A stretch of DNA of 64,000 nt. Origin: JAKAGZ01 sp963748105. GTDB taxonomy: Bacteria > Bacteroidota > Ignavibacteria > Ignavibacteriales > Ignavibacteriaceae. Below the pieces are notes generated by a model. The model was not told the origin of the DNA and made no database searches. It saw nothing but the letters and a program-made list of their open reading frames with translations. A program made the position numbers and the translations under genes. The number at the start of each line of letters is the position of its first letter. Position 1 is the stretch's first letter. The stretch covers positions 186,001 through 250,000 of the forward strand of contig CAVVHP010000011.1 of assembly GCA_963748105.1 (NCBI GenBank). The letters are read 5' to 3'. This document shows, piece after piece, positions 8,609 to 18,635 of this stretch.

Positions 8609-10640
8609 ATGAAAAAGTTAATCACACTCCTTTTATTTATTCCAATAATATTAGTAGCACAGCAAAAAAGACCTATAAACGTAGACGATCTATGGGCAAT
8701 GAAAAGAGTTGGCGGGATTGAATTATCACCCGATGGCAGTACAATTGTTTTTACAGTAACAAGTTACAGCATGGAGGCAAATAAAGGCAAAACGGAAATT
8801 TACCTGGTAAACACAGATGGCTCAAATCTGCATTTGTTCAAAAACACTGATAAAAGTATAAGTAACCCTAAATTTTCACCGGATGGAAAGAAACTGGCGT
8901 ACGAATATGAGGGACAGGTCTGGTGGGCTAATACGGATGGTTCTGACGCTAAGGAATTAACAGATATTTATTCCGGTGCTTCCGGTTTTGAGTGGTCAGC
9001 CGATGGTTCAAAAATACTTTTTGTGTCTGATGTTTATGCCGATTGTCCGGATATGGCCTGCAACAAAGAAAAGGATGAAAAAGCAAAAGAAAGAAAATCC
9101 AGCGCTAAAATATTTACTCACCTTATGTACAGGCACTGGAACAGGTGGCTCGGTGAAAAACGCAGTCATCTTTTTATGTACGATCTCGCTTCAAATAAAT
9201 ATTATGATCTGAATTACATGAGCAATCACGATGTTCCACCGCTGGACCTGGGAAGCGCGAATGATTATAATTTTTCTCCTGACGGAAAAGAAGTCGTTTT
9301 TACGATGAATGAAGCGGAGAGAGTTGAGAATAGCACAAATAATGAAATTTATACTATTGAATTAAAAGATATAAAAGAAAACGCTAAAATCCCGATTAAG
9401 AAAATATCGGTTAGCAAAGGAAATGATCACGAACCCGTTTATTCACCTGACGGTAAATATATTGCTTTCGGCTCAATGAAAAGAGCCGGTTTTGAAGCCG
9501 ACCAGGTTAACCTGATGCTTTATGACAGAGCGACTGGAAAAATTAAAAATCTTACTCCTGAGTTTGATTATTCAGTCGGAGATTTAGTCTGGTCACCCGA
9601 CTCAAAATACATCTACTTTGATTGCGCAAATGAAATTTATAATTCAGTTTATAAAATTGATATTATGACAGGAAAAATATCAATGCTTCTGAAAGAGCAT
9701 ATAAATGTCGGATTAACTCTTTCACCTGATGGAAAAGCTATTTATTTCAGGCAGCAGAGATCAACTCTACCTTACGAGATTTTTGCAATGAACAATGATG
9801 GAAGCAACGTTCATCAATTAACTTTTATGAATAAAGAATTACTTTCACAACTTGAAATGAATCCGGTTGAAACTTTCTGGTCACCCGGTGCGGAAGGAGC
9901 AAAGGTTCAATCAATAATTGTAAAACCTCCATTCTTCGATCCAAATAAAAAATACCCGATGATATTTTTAATTCACGGCGGACCACAGGGACACTGGGAA
10001 GATGATTTCCACTATCGCTGGAATACAGAAATGTTTGCTTCACAAGGTTACGTTGTTGTAGCTCCAAATCCGAGAGGCAGTACGGGATACGGACAGAAAT
10101 TCACAGATGAGATCTCAGGCGACTGGGGCGGTAAAGTTTATACCGATCTTATGAATGCCTACGATTACGCTTTGAAAAATTTCAAATTTATCGATAAGAA
10201 AAATACATTCGCTGCAGGTGCATCCTACGGTGGTTATATGATTGACTGGATTGAAGGTCACACTGACAGGTTTAACGCACTGGTTTCACACGATGGTGTG
10301 TTTAATACTATCAGCATGTACGGAACGACAGAAGAACTCTGGTTCCCGGAATGGGAATTTAAAGGAACACCGTGGACAAACAGGGCGCTTATATGAAAAA
10401 TGGAATCCACAGAGATACATTCAGAACGCAAAAACTCCGATGCTTATTTTCGAAGGTGCAAATGATTTCAGGGTTCCTGAAGAACAGGCATTCCAGCTAT
10501 TTACTTCATTGCAGAGACTCGGTGTACCGAGCAAATTTATCTATTTCCCTGACGAGTATCATTTTGTTGTAAAACCGCAGAATGCTAAGTTGTGGTGGAA
10601 TTCAATTTATGATTGGTTTAATAAATATAAAAAGGATTAG
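8609..10640 (+). pseudogene. Secreted S9-family (dipeptidyl-peptidase/acylaminoacyl-type) serine peptidase, one frameshift
   Basis: The restored protein is 676 residues: a signal peptide (cleavage near LVAQQ), a WD40-like beta-propeller with repeated SPDG motifs (about 40-430), then an alpha/beta-hydrolase domain with the nucleophile Ser539 in GASYGGYM. One extra base near 10383, in a GGG run, throws the frame off after GTPWTNR. The downstream frame continues as LYEKWNPQRYIQNAKTP and supplies the catalytic Asp (EGANDFRVP) and His (DEYHFV). Skipping one G restores the whole family profile. The enzyme should cleave short peptides in the periplasm or outside. Sequencing error is more likely than true decay, since both halves are well conserved. 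Confidence 0.85.
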
Positions 10641-10645
10641 TTGTT

Positions 10646-11060
10646 ATGAATAATGAAGAAGTCGAATTTGGAGATCTCGGTGATTTGGGAGAACTCGGAG
10701 TGGACGAACTTGACTTCGGGGGAAATGTCGGAGGTGAAAAACAAACTGCTGAAGATGTTGAAGAAAAAATAAATTACGTTGAAGAGAATCTCTGGCAGAA
10801 GCTTGAAAGGGTCGGAAAGAAAATTTCTTTCGCAAGGGATATTCTTGCACTCGTAAATTATATGCGCGACCCGCTTGTTTCCTGGCACAGGAAGGCGATT
10901 GTGGTTGCAGGCCTGATATATTTCATTTCCCCGATTGATGCGATTCCGGATATAAGTCCGTTTGATTGGTTATCTGGATGATCTGGGAGTAATTACAGCG
11001 CTGCTGAAATTTCTGGGTAGTGAATTAACACCGTATTATCAACCGGGATACAGGTCCTGA
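10646..11060 (+). pseudogene. YkvA-like DUF1232 membrane protein, one frameshift
   Basis: The restored protein is 137 residues. It starts with an acidic glycine-rich stretch (FGDLGDLGELG), then the DUF1232 core: YMRDPLVSWHRK, a hydrophobic helix, and YFISPIDAIPDISPF. An extra base at about 10961-10968 produces a premature stop. In the next frame GYLDDLGVITALLKFLGSEL completes the family motif exactly where expected. The gene begins 5 bp after the peptidase stop codon. Function of DUF1232 proteins is unknown. Confidence 0.8.
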
Positions 11061-11076
11061 TTCATTTGTCATTATG

Positions 11077-11097
11077 CCTGTCTGCTGGTCAGGCAGG
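11077..11097. repeat. GC-rich hairpin after the YkvA-like gene
   Basis: CCTGTCTG and CAGGCAGG can form an 8-bp stem (one G-T pair) with a 5-nt loop. There is no U-tract, so it is at best a poor terminator. A degenerate relative ending in the same AGGCAGGTTA occurs near 13126-13137 after the coiled-coil gene. These could be remnants of a dispersed palindromic repeat. Confidence 0.4.
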
Positions 11098-11120
11098 TTA
11101 CAGAAGTTAGATTATTAAAC

Positions 11121-11159
11121 ATTGCGGCTCAGCGGTTAGTTTTACCGCGGGGACGCAAT
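11121..11159. promoter_or_regulatory. Long hairpin upstream of the LapA-like gene
   Basis: The arms 11121-11136 and 11144-11159 pair over 16 positions: six Watson-Crick pairs, a G-A mismatch, three pairs (one G-U), an A-G mismatch, then five more pairs, closed by a 7-nt loop (TAGTTTT). It ends 29 bp before the next start codon and has no U-tract. It could be a structured leader, an RNA processing site or a palindromic repeat. Pairing is seen directly, but function is unknown. Confidence 0.5.
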
Positions 11160-11188
11160 GGTGCTATAAATTATTAAGGCGTATAAGT

Positions 11189-11446
11189 ATGAAAATATTA
11201 TCAATTATAATACTTATTATTATCGCAGCCGTTTTTATCACACAAAATGTAATGGTGGTGGAGGTAAATTTATTATTCTGGCGTGTTTCAATTTCACTTG
11301 CTCTGCTGATTATTATTAATCTTCTTATCGGGTTTCTTCTTGGCTGGTTTATTAAAAGTTATATGAGCTACAAAAAATCAAAAATTAATAAGCCGGTTGA
11401 TAAAGAAATACAAAAACCACAAACTCCCGATCAGAACATATCGTAA
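11189..11446 (+). CDS. LapA-domain (DUF1049) two-helix membrane protein
   Basis: The 85-residue protein has two hydrophobic helices (about 3-20 and 33-54) joined by the turn TQNVMVVEVNLLFWRVSI, the LapA-domain signature, and a short basic tail. Family members sit in the inner membrane, and in some bacteria help lipopolysaccharide assembly. The next gene's ATG directly follows this stop codon, so the two are translationally linked. A long hairpin lies just upstream. Confidence 0.75.
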   Translation: MKILSIIILIIIAAVFITQNVMVVEVNLLFWRVSISLALLIIINLLIGFLLGWFIKSYMSYKKSKINKPVDKEIQKPQTPDQNIS

Positions 11447-12631
11447 ATGAATTCAACGGATAAATTTGATGTGATTATAATTGGTGCGGGTGCCGCTGGG
11501 CTTATGTGCGCAGCAACCGCGGGTAAGAGAGGAAGAAAGGTTCTTGTAATTGAACACAATGAAAATGTCGGCAAGAAAATATTAATATCCGGCGGCGGCA
11601 GGTGCAATTTTACGAATCTCTGGGTGCATCCGGAAAATTTCATTTCACAAAATCCGCATTTCTGTAAGTCGGCTTTAAGCCGTTTTAATGAGCAGGATTT
11701 CATTTCACTCGTTGAGAAACATAAAATTCCCTACCACGAAAAAACTCTCGGCCAGCTTTTTTGCGACAGTAAATCAACTGAAATTATTAATCTTCTTTTA
11801 AGTGAATGTGAAGAGGGAAAGGTTGAGATTCAGACCGGCTGCAAGGTGGAAAATATTGAGAAGGATAATTTTTTTAAAATACAAACAGGAATGGGGGAAT
11901 TTACATCAGAATCCCTTGTAATCGCAACAGGCGGATTATCAATTCCTAAAATAGGTGCAACAGAATTTGGTTATAAAACTGCTGAGCAATTCGATATAAA
12001 TGTTGTTAAACCGGAACCGGCACTGGTGCCTTTTACCTGGAATAAAACTGATCTTAAAAATTATTCCGGTCTTTCCGGTATCTCAGTTGATTCAATGGTT
12101 TACTGCAACGGAAAATCTTTCCAGGGGAATATTCTTTTTACCCATAAAGGACTGAGCGGGCCGGCAATTCTTCAAATATCAAATTACTGGAATGAAGGGG
12201 ATGAAATAAAAATTAATCTTCTTCCTGAAATTGATTTATCTGAAAAAATCAGGGAATGGAAAAACGAAAGTCCGGGAGCGCTGCTGATGACGCTTCTCGG
12301 TGCGATATTGCCCAAAAGAGTTGTGCAGAAATTTATTGAAATATCCGGTTATGATAAACCGGTAAATCAATATTCTGAAAAGGATATTGAAAAAGCCGGT
12401 AAATTATTTCGCGAATGGAAAGTTATTCCGTCGGGGACCGAAGGATTTGAAAAAGCTGAAGTGACAAAAGGCGGTATCGATACAAATGAACTTTCTTCAA
12501 AAACATTTGAAACAAATAAAATAAAGGGCCTTTATTTTATTGGTGAAGTAATTGATGTAACCGGGTGGCTCGGTGGTTACAATTTTCAGTGGGCCTGGTC
12601 TTCCGGCTATTGTGCCGGACAATTCGTTTAA
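11447..12631 (+). CDS. HI0933/YhiN-type NAD(P)/FAD-dependent oxidoreductase
   Basis: The 394-residue flavoprotein has an N-terminal dinucleotide-binding motif (IIIGAGAAGL, about 10-19), the family marker SGGGRCNFTN (about 47-56), a second ATGG motif near residue 160 and a C-terminal FAD segment ending LGGYNFQWAWSSG. Length and motifs match the HI0933 family (related to BaiN). Substrate is unknown. It begins immediately after the LapA-like gene's stop codon. Confidence 0.88.
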   Translation: MNSTDKFDVIIIGAGAAGLMCAATAGKRGRKVLVIEHNENVGKKILISGGGRCNFTNLWVHPENFISQNPHFCKSALSRFNEQDFISLVEKHKIPYHEKTLGQLFCDSKSTEIINLLLSECEEGKVEIQTGCKVENIEKDNFFKIQTGMGEFTSESLVIATGGLSIPKIGATEFGYKTAEQFDINVVKPEPALVPFTWNKTDLKNYSGLSGISVDSMVYCNGKSFQGNILFTHKGLSGPAILQISNYWNEGDEIKINLLPEIDLSEKIREWKNESPGALLMTLLGAILPKRVVQKFIEISGYDKPVNQYSEKDIEKAGKLFREWKVIPSGTEGFEKAEVTKGGIDTNELSSKTFETNKIKGLYFIGEVIDVTGWLGGYNFQWAWSSGYCAGQFV

Positions 12632-12672
12632 TAAAGTTCTGAAAGCTTACCTTCTTATTTAATAATCATGAT

Positions 12673-12701
12673 TTGACATTCCTTACTAAAATGCCTATAA
12701 T
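12673..12701 (+). promoter_or_regulatory. Consensus sigma-70-type promoter
   Basis: TTGACA at 12673-12678 and TATAAT at 12696-12701 are both exact consensus hexamers with an optimal 17-bp spacer. The only gene downstream is the coiled-coil protein 67 bp further on, which also has a near-perfect AGGAGGT ribosome binding site. Strong expression is inferred. Confidence 0.75.
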
Positions 12702-12768
12702 ATAATAAGTTATGGCATTGATGAACGCTTAAATAAAGATAAAATTATGATTAAATCAGGAGGTAACG

Positions 12769-13056
12769 ATGGAAGACAGGAAAGAATATATTGATAAGTT
12801 TGCCAGACAGTTAAAACAGTGGGATTCAGATATTCAGGTTATGCAGGAAAAAATTAAAAACTATGCAAGCAATACCAAAATTGATTTGCAAAAACAACTT
12901 AATAACCTGGAATCACAAAGAAATATTCTTAAAATAAAACTGGATAAAATGAAAGATGCCAACGATGAAATATGGAAAGACTTAAGAGAAGGGGCAGAAA
13001 AAGGCTGGGCTGAATTAAAAGACCGGATATCGAGTATTTCCAACAAAGTAAATTAA
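12769..13056 (+). CDS. Small cytosolic coiled-coil protein
   Basis: The 95-residue protein is almost entirely charged helix with heptad-like spacing (residues about 5-70), a GAEKGWAELKDRI segment near the end, and no signal peptide or membrane helix. It resembles the small coiled-coil stress-type proteins annotated in many environmental bacteria; I do not know a function. The start is firm: AGGAGGTAACG lies just before the ATG, and a consensus promoter stands upstream. No partner gene is adjacent. Confidence 0.7.
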   Translation: MEDRKEYIDKFARQLKQWDSDIQVMQEKIKNYASNTKIDLQKQLNNLESQRNILKIKLDKMKDANDEIWKDLREGAEKGWAELKDRISSISNKVN

Positions 13057-13227
13057 ACATAAAATAATATTCATTGCCGCATTGACTTGAGATTAAATGT
13101 TGTACTTTAGCCTGATTTGGCTTGTGAGGCAGGTTATTCAAAAATCATTTTATTAATCTTGTTTCTTAGCAGTTTAGAAATTAGCTTACAACTGAAGAAT
13201 TTTCAATAATTTCAAGGAGGGTAGACC

Positions 13228-13586
13228 ATGAAGAAAGTAATTCTTTTAGTAACGGTATTCATATTTTCAGCATCACTTGCTTTTGCACAGATTGAAATGC
13301 AAAGCGGTACTTTCTCAGCGACTGCAGCCAACTCAGGGCTATACACTGGATAAAAATTCCGGCGACCGCACTTACCTGCTGGAAGTAAATTTTCCCGGTT
13401 CCTTTTAATAAAAAACCCAAAATTGTTATGAACGTAAGTATGCTTGACAGCGACGGACAATTTAATCAAAGATATAACCTGACGGCAATTTCTGTTTCAA
13501 GAGATAATTTTACGATAAAAATATCAACCTGGGCAGATTCAAAAATTTATGGTATTGGAGGTACCTGGATTGCTCATACTGAGTAA
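13228..13586 (+). pseudogene. Secreted H-type lectin-domain protein, two frameshifts
   Basis: The restored protein is 118 residues: a signal peptide (cleavage near AFAQ), the stretch QGYTLDKNSGDRTYLLEVNF, then a clear H-type lectin profile (PF09458-like): KKPKIVMNVSMLD, NQRYNLTAISVSRDNFTI, STWADS and GTWIAHTE at the end. One extra base near 13330-13336 and another in the CCC near 13394-13396 break the frame. Removing both gives continuous sequence up to a strong terminator. An AAGGAGGG ribosome binding site supports the start. H-type lectins bind glycans, often GalNAc-like sugars. The ligand here is unknown. Confidence 0.7.
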
Positions 13587-13602
13587 ATTTTGAAATTTTA
13601 AG

Positions 13603-13645
13603 GAAAAGGCTGTCATTACTATTAAGTTGACAGCCTTTTCTTATT
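13603..13645 (+). terminator. Intrinsic terminator after the lectin gene
   Basis: A perfect 13-bp stem GAAAAGGCTGTCA / TGACAGCCTTTTC with a 12-nt loop ends in a T-rich tail. It separates the lectin gene from ywbE. Confidence 0.85.
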
Positions 13646-13679
13646 TTAAATGTGAATTATTTTTTATTAAGGTAAAAAG

Positions 13680-13877
13680 ATGGCAAGAGGAAATAAAAGG
13701 GCAGATATAAAAGCGGGACTTAAAGTAAAAATTGTGCTGAAGAAAGACCAGAGAACAGGAAATCTTACAGAAGGGATTGTGAAAGATATACTCACAAATT
13801 CAGCGATTCATCCGCACGGAATTAAAGTGAGACTTGAGAGCGGCGAGGTTGGAAGAGTAAAAGAAATCATTAATTAG
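13680..13877 (+). CDS. YwbE-family protein (DUF2196)
   Basis: The 65-residue protein carries the full YwbE profile: RADIKAGLKVKIVLKKDQRTG, EGIVKDILTNSAIHPHGIKVRL and a final GEVGRVKEI. The fold is predicted to be SH3/OB-like. No function is established. An AAGGTAAAAAG sequence precedes the ATG. It is 17 bp upstream of the Nudix gene, so the two are likely one transcript. Confidence 0.85.
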   Translation: MARGNKRADIKAGLKVKIVLKKDQRTGNLTEGIVKDILTNSAIHPHGIKVRLESGEVGRVKEIIN

Positions 13878-13894
13878 AAAGTGCAGAGACTATT

Positions 13895-14431
13895 ATGAAT
13901 TTTAGAATTAAAAAGAGTGAAATAATTTTCAGCGGGAAAGTTTTTGATCTAAAAGTGGATCAAATAGTTTATGATAGCGGAAATGAGGGAATAAGAGAAG
14001 TTGCAATGCATCCGGGCGGAGCGGTTGTTGTACCGGTAAAAAACGACGGCAAAATTGTTATGGTAAAACAATTCCGCTATCCATTTCAAAAATTTTTGCT
14101 CGAACTACCAGCGGGCAAACTTGAAAAGAATGAAAACTCAAAACATTGTGCCGTTAGAGAGCTTGAGGAAGAAACAGGGTATAAATCCAATGATGTGAAA
14201 AAACTCGGATCGATTTATACAACTCCCGGATTCTGTTCAGAAGAGCTACATATATTTCAGGCGAGAAATTTGATAGCCGGAGATCACAATCGGGAAGAGG
14301 GTGAGTTTGGAATGGAAGTTTTTGAATTTACGCTTGAGGAAATTAAGGAAAAAATAAGGAAGGGGGAGATAGTTGATTCCAAAACAATTTGTGGCATATA
14401 TATGATGAAGAATAATACCGGAGGTAATTAA
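13895..14431 (+). CDS. Nudix hydrolase, ADP-ribose pyrophosphatase type
   Basis: The 178-residue protein contains a complete Nudix box, G-x5-E-x7-REL-x-EE-x-GY, starting at GKLEKNE, preceded by VKQFRYPFQKFLLELPAG as in ADP-ribose pyrophosphatases. These enzymes hydrolyse ADP-ribose to AMP and ribose-5-phosphate using Mg2+. The conserved acidic Nudix residues are all present. Substrate is inferred from subfamily resemblance. Confidence 0.88.
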   Translation: MNFRIKKSEIIFSGKVFDLKVDQIVYDSGNEGIREVAMHPGGAVVVPVKNDGKIVMVKQFRYPFQKFLLELPAGKLEKNENSKHCAVRELEEETGYKSNDVKKLGSIYTTPGFCSEELHIFQARNLIAGDHNREEGEFGMEVFEFTLEEIKEKIRKGEIVDSKTICGIYMMKNNTGGN

Positions 14432-14538
14432 ATTTTGCCGATCAGACACGCTTTTGTTGCCTTTCTGTAAGACTGGTAAAAATTTTGAAATTGCTGCCAA
14501 AATAGACTAAATTATTCGCACCTTAAATCATAGAGTTT

Positions 14539-16240
14539 ATGTTAAAATCCCTTTTAGTTAAAGATTACGCACTTATTGGACAAATAAATGTTGAGTTTGG
14601 TCACGGGCTCAATATTATTACTGGTGAAACAGGCGCGGGCAAATCAATATTAATAGATGCAATGAGTCTTCTGCTAGGTGAACGTGCCTCCACCGAAGTG
14701 GTGCGGAAGGGTGCGCAAAAATCTATTGTGGAGGGAATATTTGAAATTACAGGGAATAAAAAAGTAAAAAAAATTCTGGAAGAAAATGAAATAGATGTAC
14801 TTCCGGAATTAATTATGCGCAGGGAAATTTCCTTGAAAGGAAACAACCGCTGCTTTCTGAACGACACACCCGTTACATTAAATGTTATTAAAGATATCGG
14901 TGATTTGCTTGTTGACCTTCATGGCCAGCACGAACATCAATCACTTTTGCGTACCGAAACACATATAGATTTTCTGGATGAATTTGGATCAACCGAAGAA
15001 TTATTAAGCGAATACAGAAAAAATTATGTTCTTCTTTCAGAAGCAACAAATAAAGTAAATGAGATAAAAGAAAAAGAGAATATCTTAAAAGAAAAAAAAG
15101 ATATTTATTCGTTCCAGATAAAAGAAATTGATGCTGTTTCACCGGAAGAAGGAGAAGAGGAAAGAATTAATGAAGAACTAAATATTCTGGAGAACTCGGA
15201 AAAATTATCCCAGATTACATCATCTATTTATGAATCTCTTTATGAATCTGAAAATTCTGTAAATGATTTGCTGGGAAAAATCAAAAATGAAATTGAGGAA
15301 CTACTTGAAATAGATAAATCTTTTTCTGAGATCGACAGCGAATGCGAAAGCGCTGTTACATTAATAAATGATATTTCAGAGTTTGTGAGAAATTATAATT
15401 CCAAAATAGATATCGATCCGGAGCATCTGGATGAATTACGAAACAGGCTAGGTGCAATAAATATGCTGAAGAAAAAGTACGGCGGATCAGTCAGGACTTT
15501 GTTAGAGCACCGGAAGAAAATAGGTGAGGAATTTGAGCTTGCGGAAAATTATGCAGACAGTATTGAAAAACTGGAAATGGAAATCAGAAAATTGAGAGAA
15601 AGCTGTGGTATTTCCGCGGAAGCTCTTTCTAAAAAAAGAAAAGAAATCTCTAAAAAAATTCAAAAGGAAGTGCAGGAAGCATTAAGTTATCTCGGTATAG
15701 AAAATTCTGTGTTTAGAATCGAAATAAATCAGCTTGCTGCTGATAAAAGTGAAGAATATATTCTGATAAATGGAAAACCCTACAAATATAATTCTTCGGG
15801 TTACGACCAGGTTCAGTTTTTTATTTCTACTAATCCTGGCGAGGATCCTAAACCACTTGCAAAAGTGGCTTCAGGCGGCGAAATATCAAGAGTAATGCTG
15901 GCTTTAAAATCAATTCTTGCAAAAAGCGATAAACTTCCGTTACTAATCTTTGATGAAATTGATACTGGAGTAAGCGGACGAATTGCGCAAAAAGTTGGAC
16001 ATTCACTTAAAGACCTGGCAGGAGTTCACCAGATTATTTCAATCACTCACCTTCCACAGATTGCCGGGTTTAGCAGATCACCATTATGCTGTTGAAAAAT
16101 CCCTGAGGGATGAAAGAGTTTCCAGTTCGATCAGAAAATTAAATAAAGATGAAAGAATTGAAGAGGTCGCGAAGCTTATGAGCGGCGAAAAGATTACAGA
16201 AGCAAGCTTGAAGGGTGCAAAAGAATTGATGGGAATTTAA
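14539..16240 (+). pseudogene. recN: DNA repair protein RecN, one frameshift near the C-terminus
   Basis: The restored protein is 566 residues, normal for RecN, an SMC-like ATPase acting at double-strand breaks. It shows Walker A GETGAGKS (about 30-37), a QHEHQSLL segment, a long coiled-coil middle (about 150-390), the signature ASGGEISR and Walker B LLIFDEIDTGVSG. An extra T at 16069-16071 disrupts the frame after PQIAG. The next frame resumes with LADHHYAVEKS and finishes the family C-terminus. Loss of a core repair gene by a single homopolymer base is more likely a consensus error than decay. Confidence 0.92.
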
Positions 16241-16266
16241 CCTAAAGATTAATAGAGTGAGAAGTA

Positions 16267-17397
16267 TTGAAAGAATCAGCTTTATATGTCCATATACCAT
16301 TCTGCGATCACAAATGTATATATTGTGATTTTTATTCCATTATAACTTCCGACAACATCCGTCCATTTTTAGATTCAATAAAAAAGGAAATCAAATATTA
16401 CTCCGGTCTTTACTCAGAAGACAGAAAATATACCTCCGTTTTTTTCGGAGGAGGGACACCTTCATTAATGGAACCGGAATATCTTGCAGAGATTTTAGAT
16501 TCTTTAAAATCAAATTTCCTTGTAAGTAATGATGCCGAAGTGACAATGGAAACTAATCCCGGTACTGTTGACAAAAATAAATTAAAAGCGTTCCGGGAAA
16601 ATGGTGTTAACAGGGTAAGTATAGGTATACAGTCTTTTGATGAACAGGAATTAAAATTTTTAACTAGAATTCATGATAAAAAAACAGCGATTGAAACAGT
16701 AAACTATGCTAAAGAAATTGGATTCGATAATATAAGTATCGATCTGATTTTCAATCTCCCGGGTCAGACAAGAGCAAAGTGGAAAGAAAATCTGGAAACT
16801 GCTTTAAGTTTGCCGATAAGACATTTATCTGCTTATAGCCTTATACTGGAACGGGGAACGATTTTAAATAAAATGGTACTTGATAAAAAAGTAATAATGC
16901 AGGATGATGATTATGATGCAGATCTTTATGAAATGACAATTGATTTTATGGAAGGGAATGGATTTTTTCAGTATGAAGTTTCAAATTTTACAAAAGCGGG
17001 ATATCAATGCCGGCATAATTACGCGTACTGGCGGTACAGGGATTATTTAAGCTTCGGAACAAGTGCCCACTCGTTTGTAAACGGTAAACGATGGTGGAAT
17101 TTTTCGAGCCTGAAAAGGTATATTTCTGAAATTGAAAAAAATAGCTTCGCCGTTGCTGGTTCGGAAAAAATTAGTGAAGAACAAAAATTCAATGAATATG
17201 TGATGCTGGCTTTAAGAAGTTCAGGACTGGAATTTAAAGAGTTTAGAAATAGCTTCGGTGAGAATTGGATAAATGAGAAATATGATTATTTTAAGACATT
17301 AATGGACCAAAACCTTGTCCTGTTAAATGACCAGCAAATCAGCCTTACGAAAAAAGGTTACGCTATCTGTGATGAAATCCTAAAAGAAATTCTTTAA
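16267..17397 (+). CDS. hemW: HemW-type radical SAM heme chaperone
   Basis: The 376-residue protein starts at TTG, the only candidate that keeps the N-terminal strand YVHIPFC intact. The radical SAM cluster motif is C13-x3-C17-x2-C20, followed by DFYS as in HemW; true HemN carries an additional nearby Cys that is missing here. The GGGTPS motif and the HemW segment CRHNYAYWRYRDYL are present. HemW delivers heme to respiratory proteins. It follows recN by 26 bp and precedes the symporter by 26 bp. Confidence 0.88.
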   Translation: MKESALYVHIPFCDHKCIYCDFYSIITSDNIRPFLDSIKKEIKYYSGLYSEDRKYTSVFFGGGTPSLMEPEYLAEILDSLKSNFLVSNDAEVTMETNPGTVDKNKLKAFRENGVNRVSIGIQSFDEQELKFLTRIHDKKTAIETVNYAKEIGFDNISIDLIFNLPGQTRAKWKENLETALSLPIRHLSAYSLILERGTILNKMVLDKKVIMQDDDYDADLYEMTIDFMEGNGFFQYEVSNFTKAGYQCRHNYAYWRYRDYLSFGTSAHSFVNGKRWWNFSSLKRYISEIEKNSFAVAGSEKISEEQKFNEYVMLALRSSGLEFKEFRNSFGENWINEKYDYFKTLMDQNLVLLNDQQISLTKKGYAICDEILKEIL

Positions 17398-17423
17398 GCA
17401 TTATTAAATAAAATCTAATTGAT

Positions 17424-18635
17424 ATGTTCAAAATAAAACTTCACTGGCAGATATTAATTTCTCTTGTGCTCGCAATTCTATTTGGATTCTTTTTCCCGGA
17501 AGATGTAGGATTTGTAAAATGGATGGGGGATCTGTTTCTCCGGGGTTTGAAGATGATAATCGTCCCTCTTATTCTTACGTCAATCGTAACAGGCGTTGCA
17601 AATATAGGTGACGCCCAGGGCCTTGGAAAACTAGGGGTCAAAACAATTCTCTATTACGTTACTACAAGCCTGTTTGCCATACTGGCAGGACTAACCCTAG
17701 TGAATCTTTTTCAGCCGGGAGTTGGAGCGGATCTTGGATTTTCAAAAAGTGTAGAAGGAATAAGTGCGGCTTCAGGAGGGTTGGGTAATATTATTCTCAG
17801 GATGGTACCCACAAATTTCTTTCAGGCATTAGTTTCGGCAGATATGCTGGCCATAATTTTCTTTTCTATTCTTGTCGGATTTTTCCTGATGAAAATTGGG
17901 GCTGAATATAAAGATCCTCTATTGAATCTTTTTAATGGCGGTTTCGAAGCAATGATGAAGATAACTTCATTTGTTATAAAATTTACTCCACTTGGAATTT
18001 TCGGAATCGTTTCGGTTGTTGTTGCGGAACAAAAAGATATTCTTGATGTTGCGCAGAGGCTTGGTATTTACATGCTCGCTGTACTTCTCGGATTATTTAT
18101 TCATGCGTTTATTACTTTGCCATTACTTTTGAGATTTGTAGGAAAAGTAAATCCCTATAAACATTTCCAATCAATGACAACAGCCTTGTTGACAGCATTT
18201 TCCACATCATCATCATCTGCAACTCTACCTCTGACAATGGAAGCTGTTGAACATAACTCAGGAGTTTCAAATAAAATTACTAGTTTTGTATTACCGCTTG
18301 GTGCAACTGTTAATATGGATGGAACGGCACTTTATGAATGTGTTGCGGCGATGTTTATCGCACAGGCATATGGAATTCATCTGAGTTTTTTGAGCCAGAT
18401 GGTTGTGGTATTCACCGCGTTGCTTGCATCTATCGGTGCTGCAGGTATTCCGATGGCGGGATTGGTAATGATTTCTGTTATTCTTTCTGCTGTGGGGTTA
18501 CCACTTGAAGGAGTCGGTTTAATACTTGCAGTTGACAGAATACTTGATATGTGCAGAACTACTGTTAATGTTTGGAGTGACAGCTGTGGGGCAGCGATAA
18601 TTGCTAAGACAGAAGGAGAAGAATTAAAAGTTTAG
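17424..18635 (+). CDS. Dicarboxylate/glutamate:cation symporter (DAACS family)
   Basis: This 403-residue membrane protein has about eight hydrophobic helices. The DAACS signatures are visible: the serine-rich re-entrant loop STSSSSATLPLTME (about 258-271), NMDGTALYE (about 293-301) and a final DRILDMCRTTVNVWSD. It imports glutamate, aspartate or C4-dicarboxylates with Na+ or H+; which one cannot be told. Its end overlaps the convergent phosphatase gene by 12 bp. Confidence 0.92.
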   Translation: MFKIKLHWQILISLVLAILFGFFFPEDVGFVKWMGDLFLRGLKMIIVPLILTSIVTGVANIGDAQGLGKLGVKTILYYVTTSLFAILAGLTLVNLFQPGVGADLGFSKSVEGISAASGGLGNIILRMVPTNFFQALVSADMLAIIFFSILVGFFLMKIGAEYKDPLLNLFNGGFEAMMKITSFVIKFTPLGIFGIVSVVVAEQKDILDVAQRLGIYMLAVLLGLFIHAFITLPLLLRFVGKVNPYKHFQSMTTALLTAFSTSSSSATLPLTMEAVEHNSGVSNKITSFVLPLGATVNMDGTALYECVAAMFIAQAYGIHLSFLSQMVVVFTALLASIGAAGIPMAGLVMISVILSAVGLPLEGVGLILAVDRILDMCRTTVNVWSDSCGAAIIAKTEGEELKV

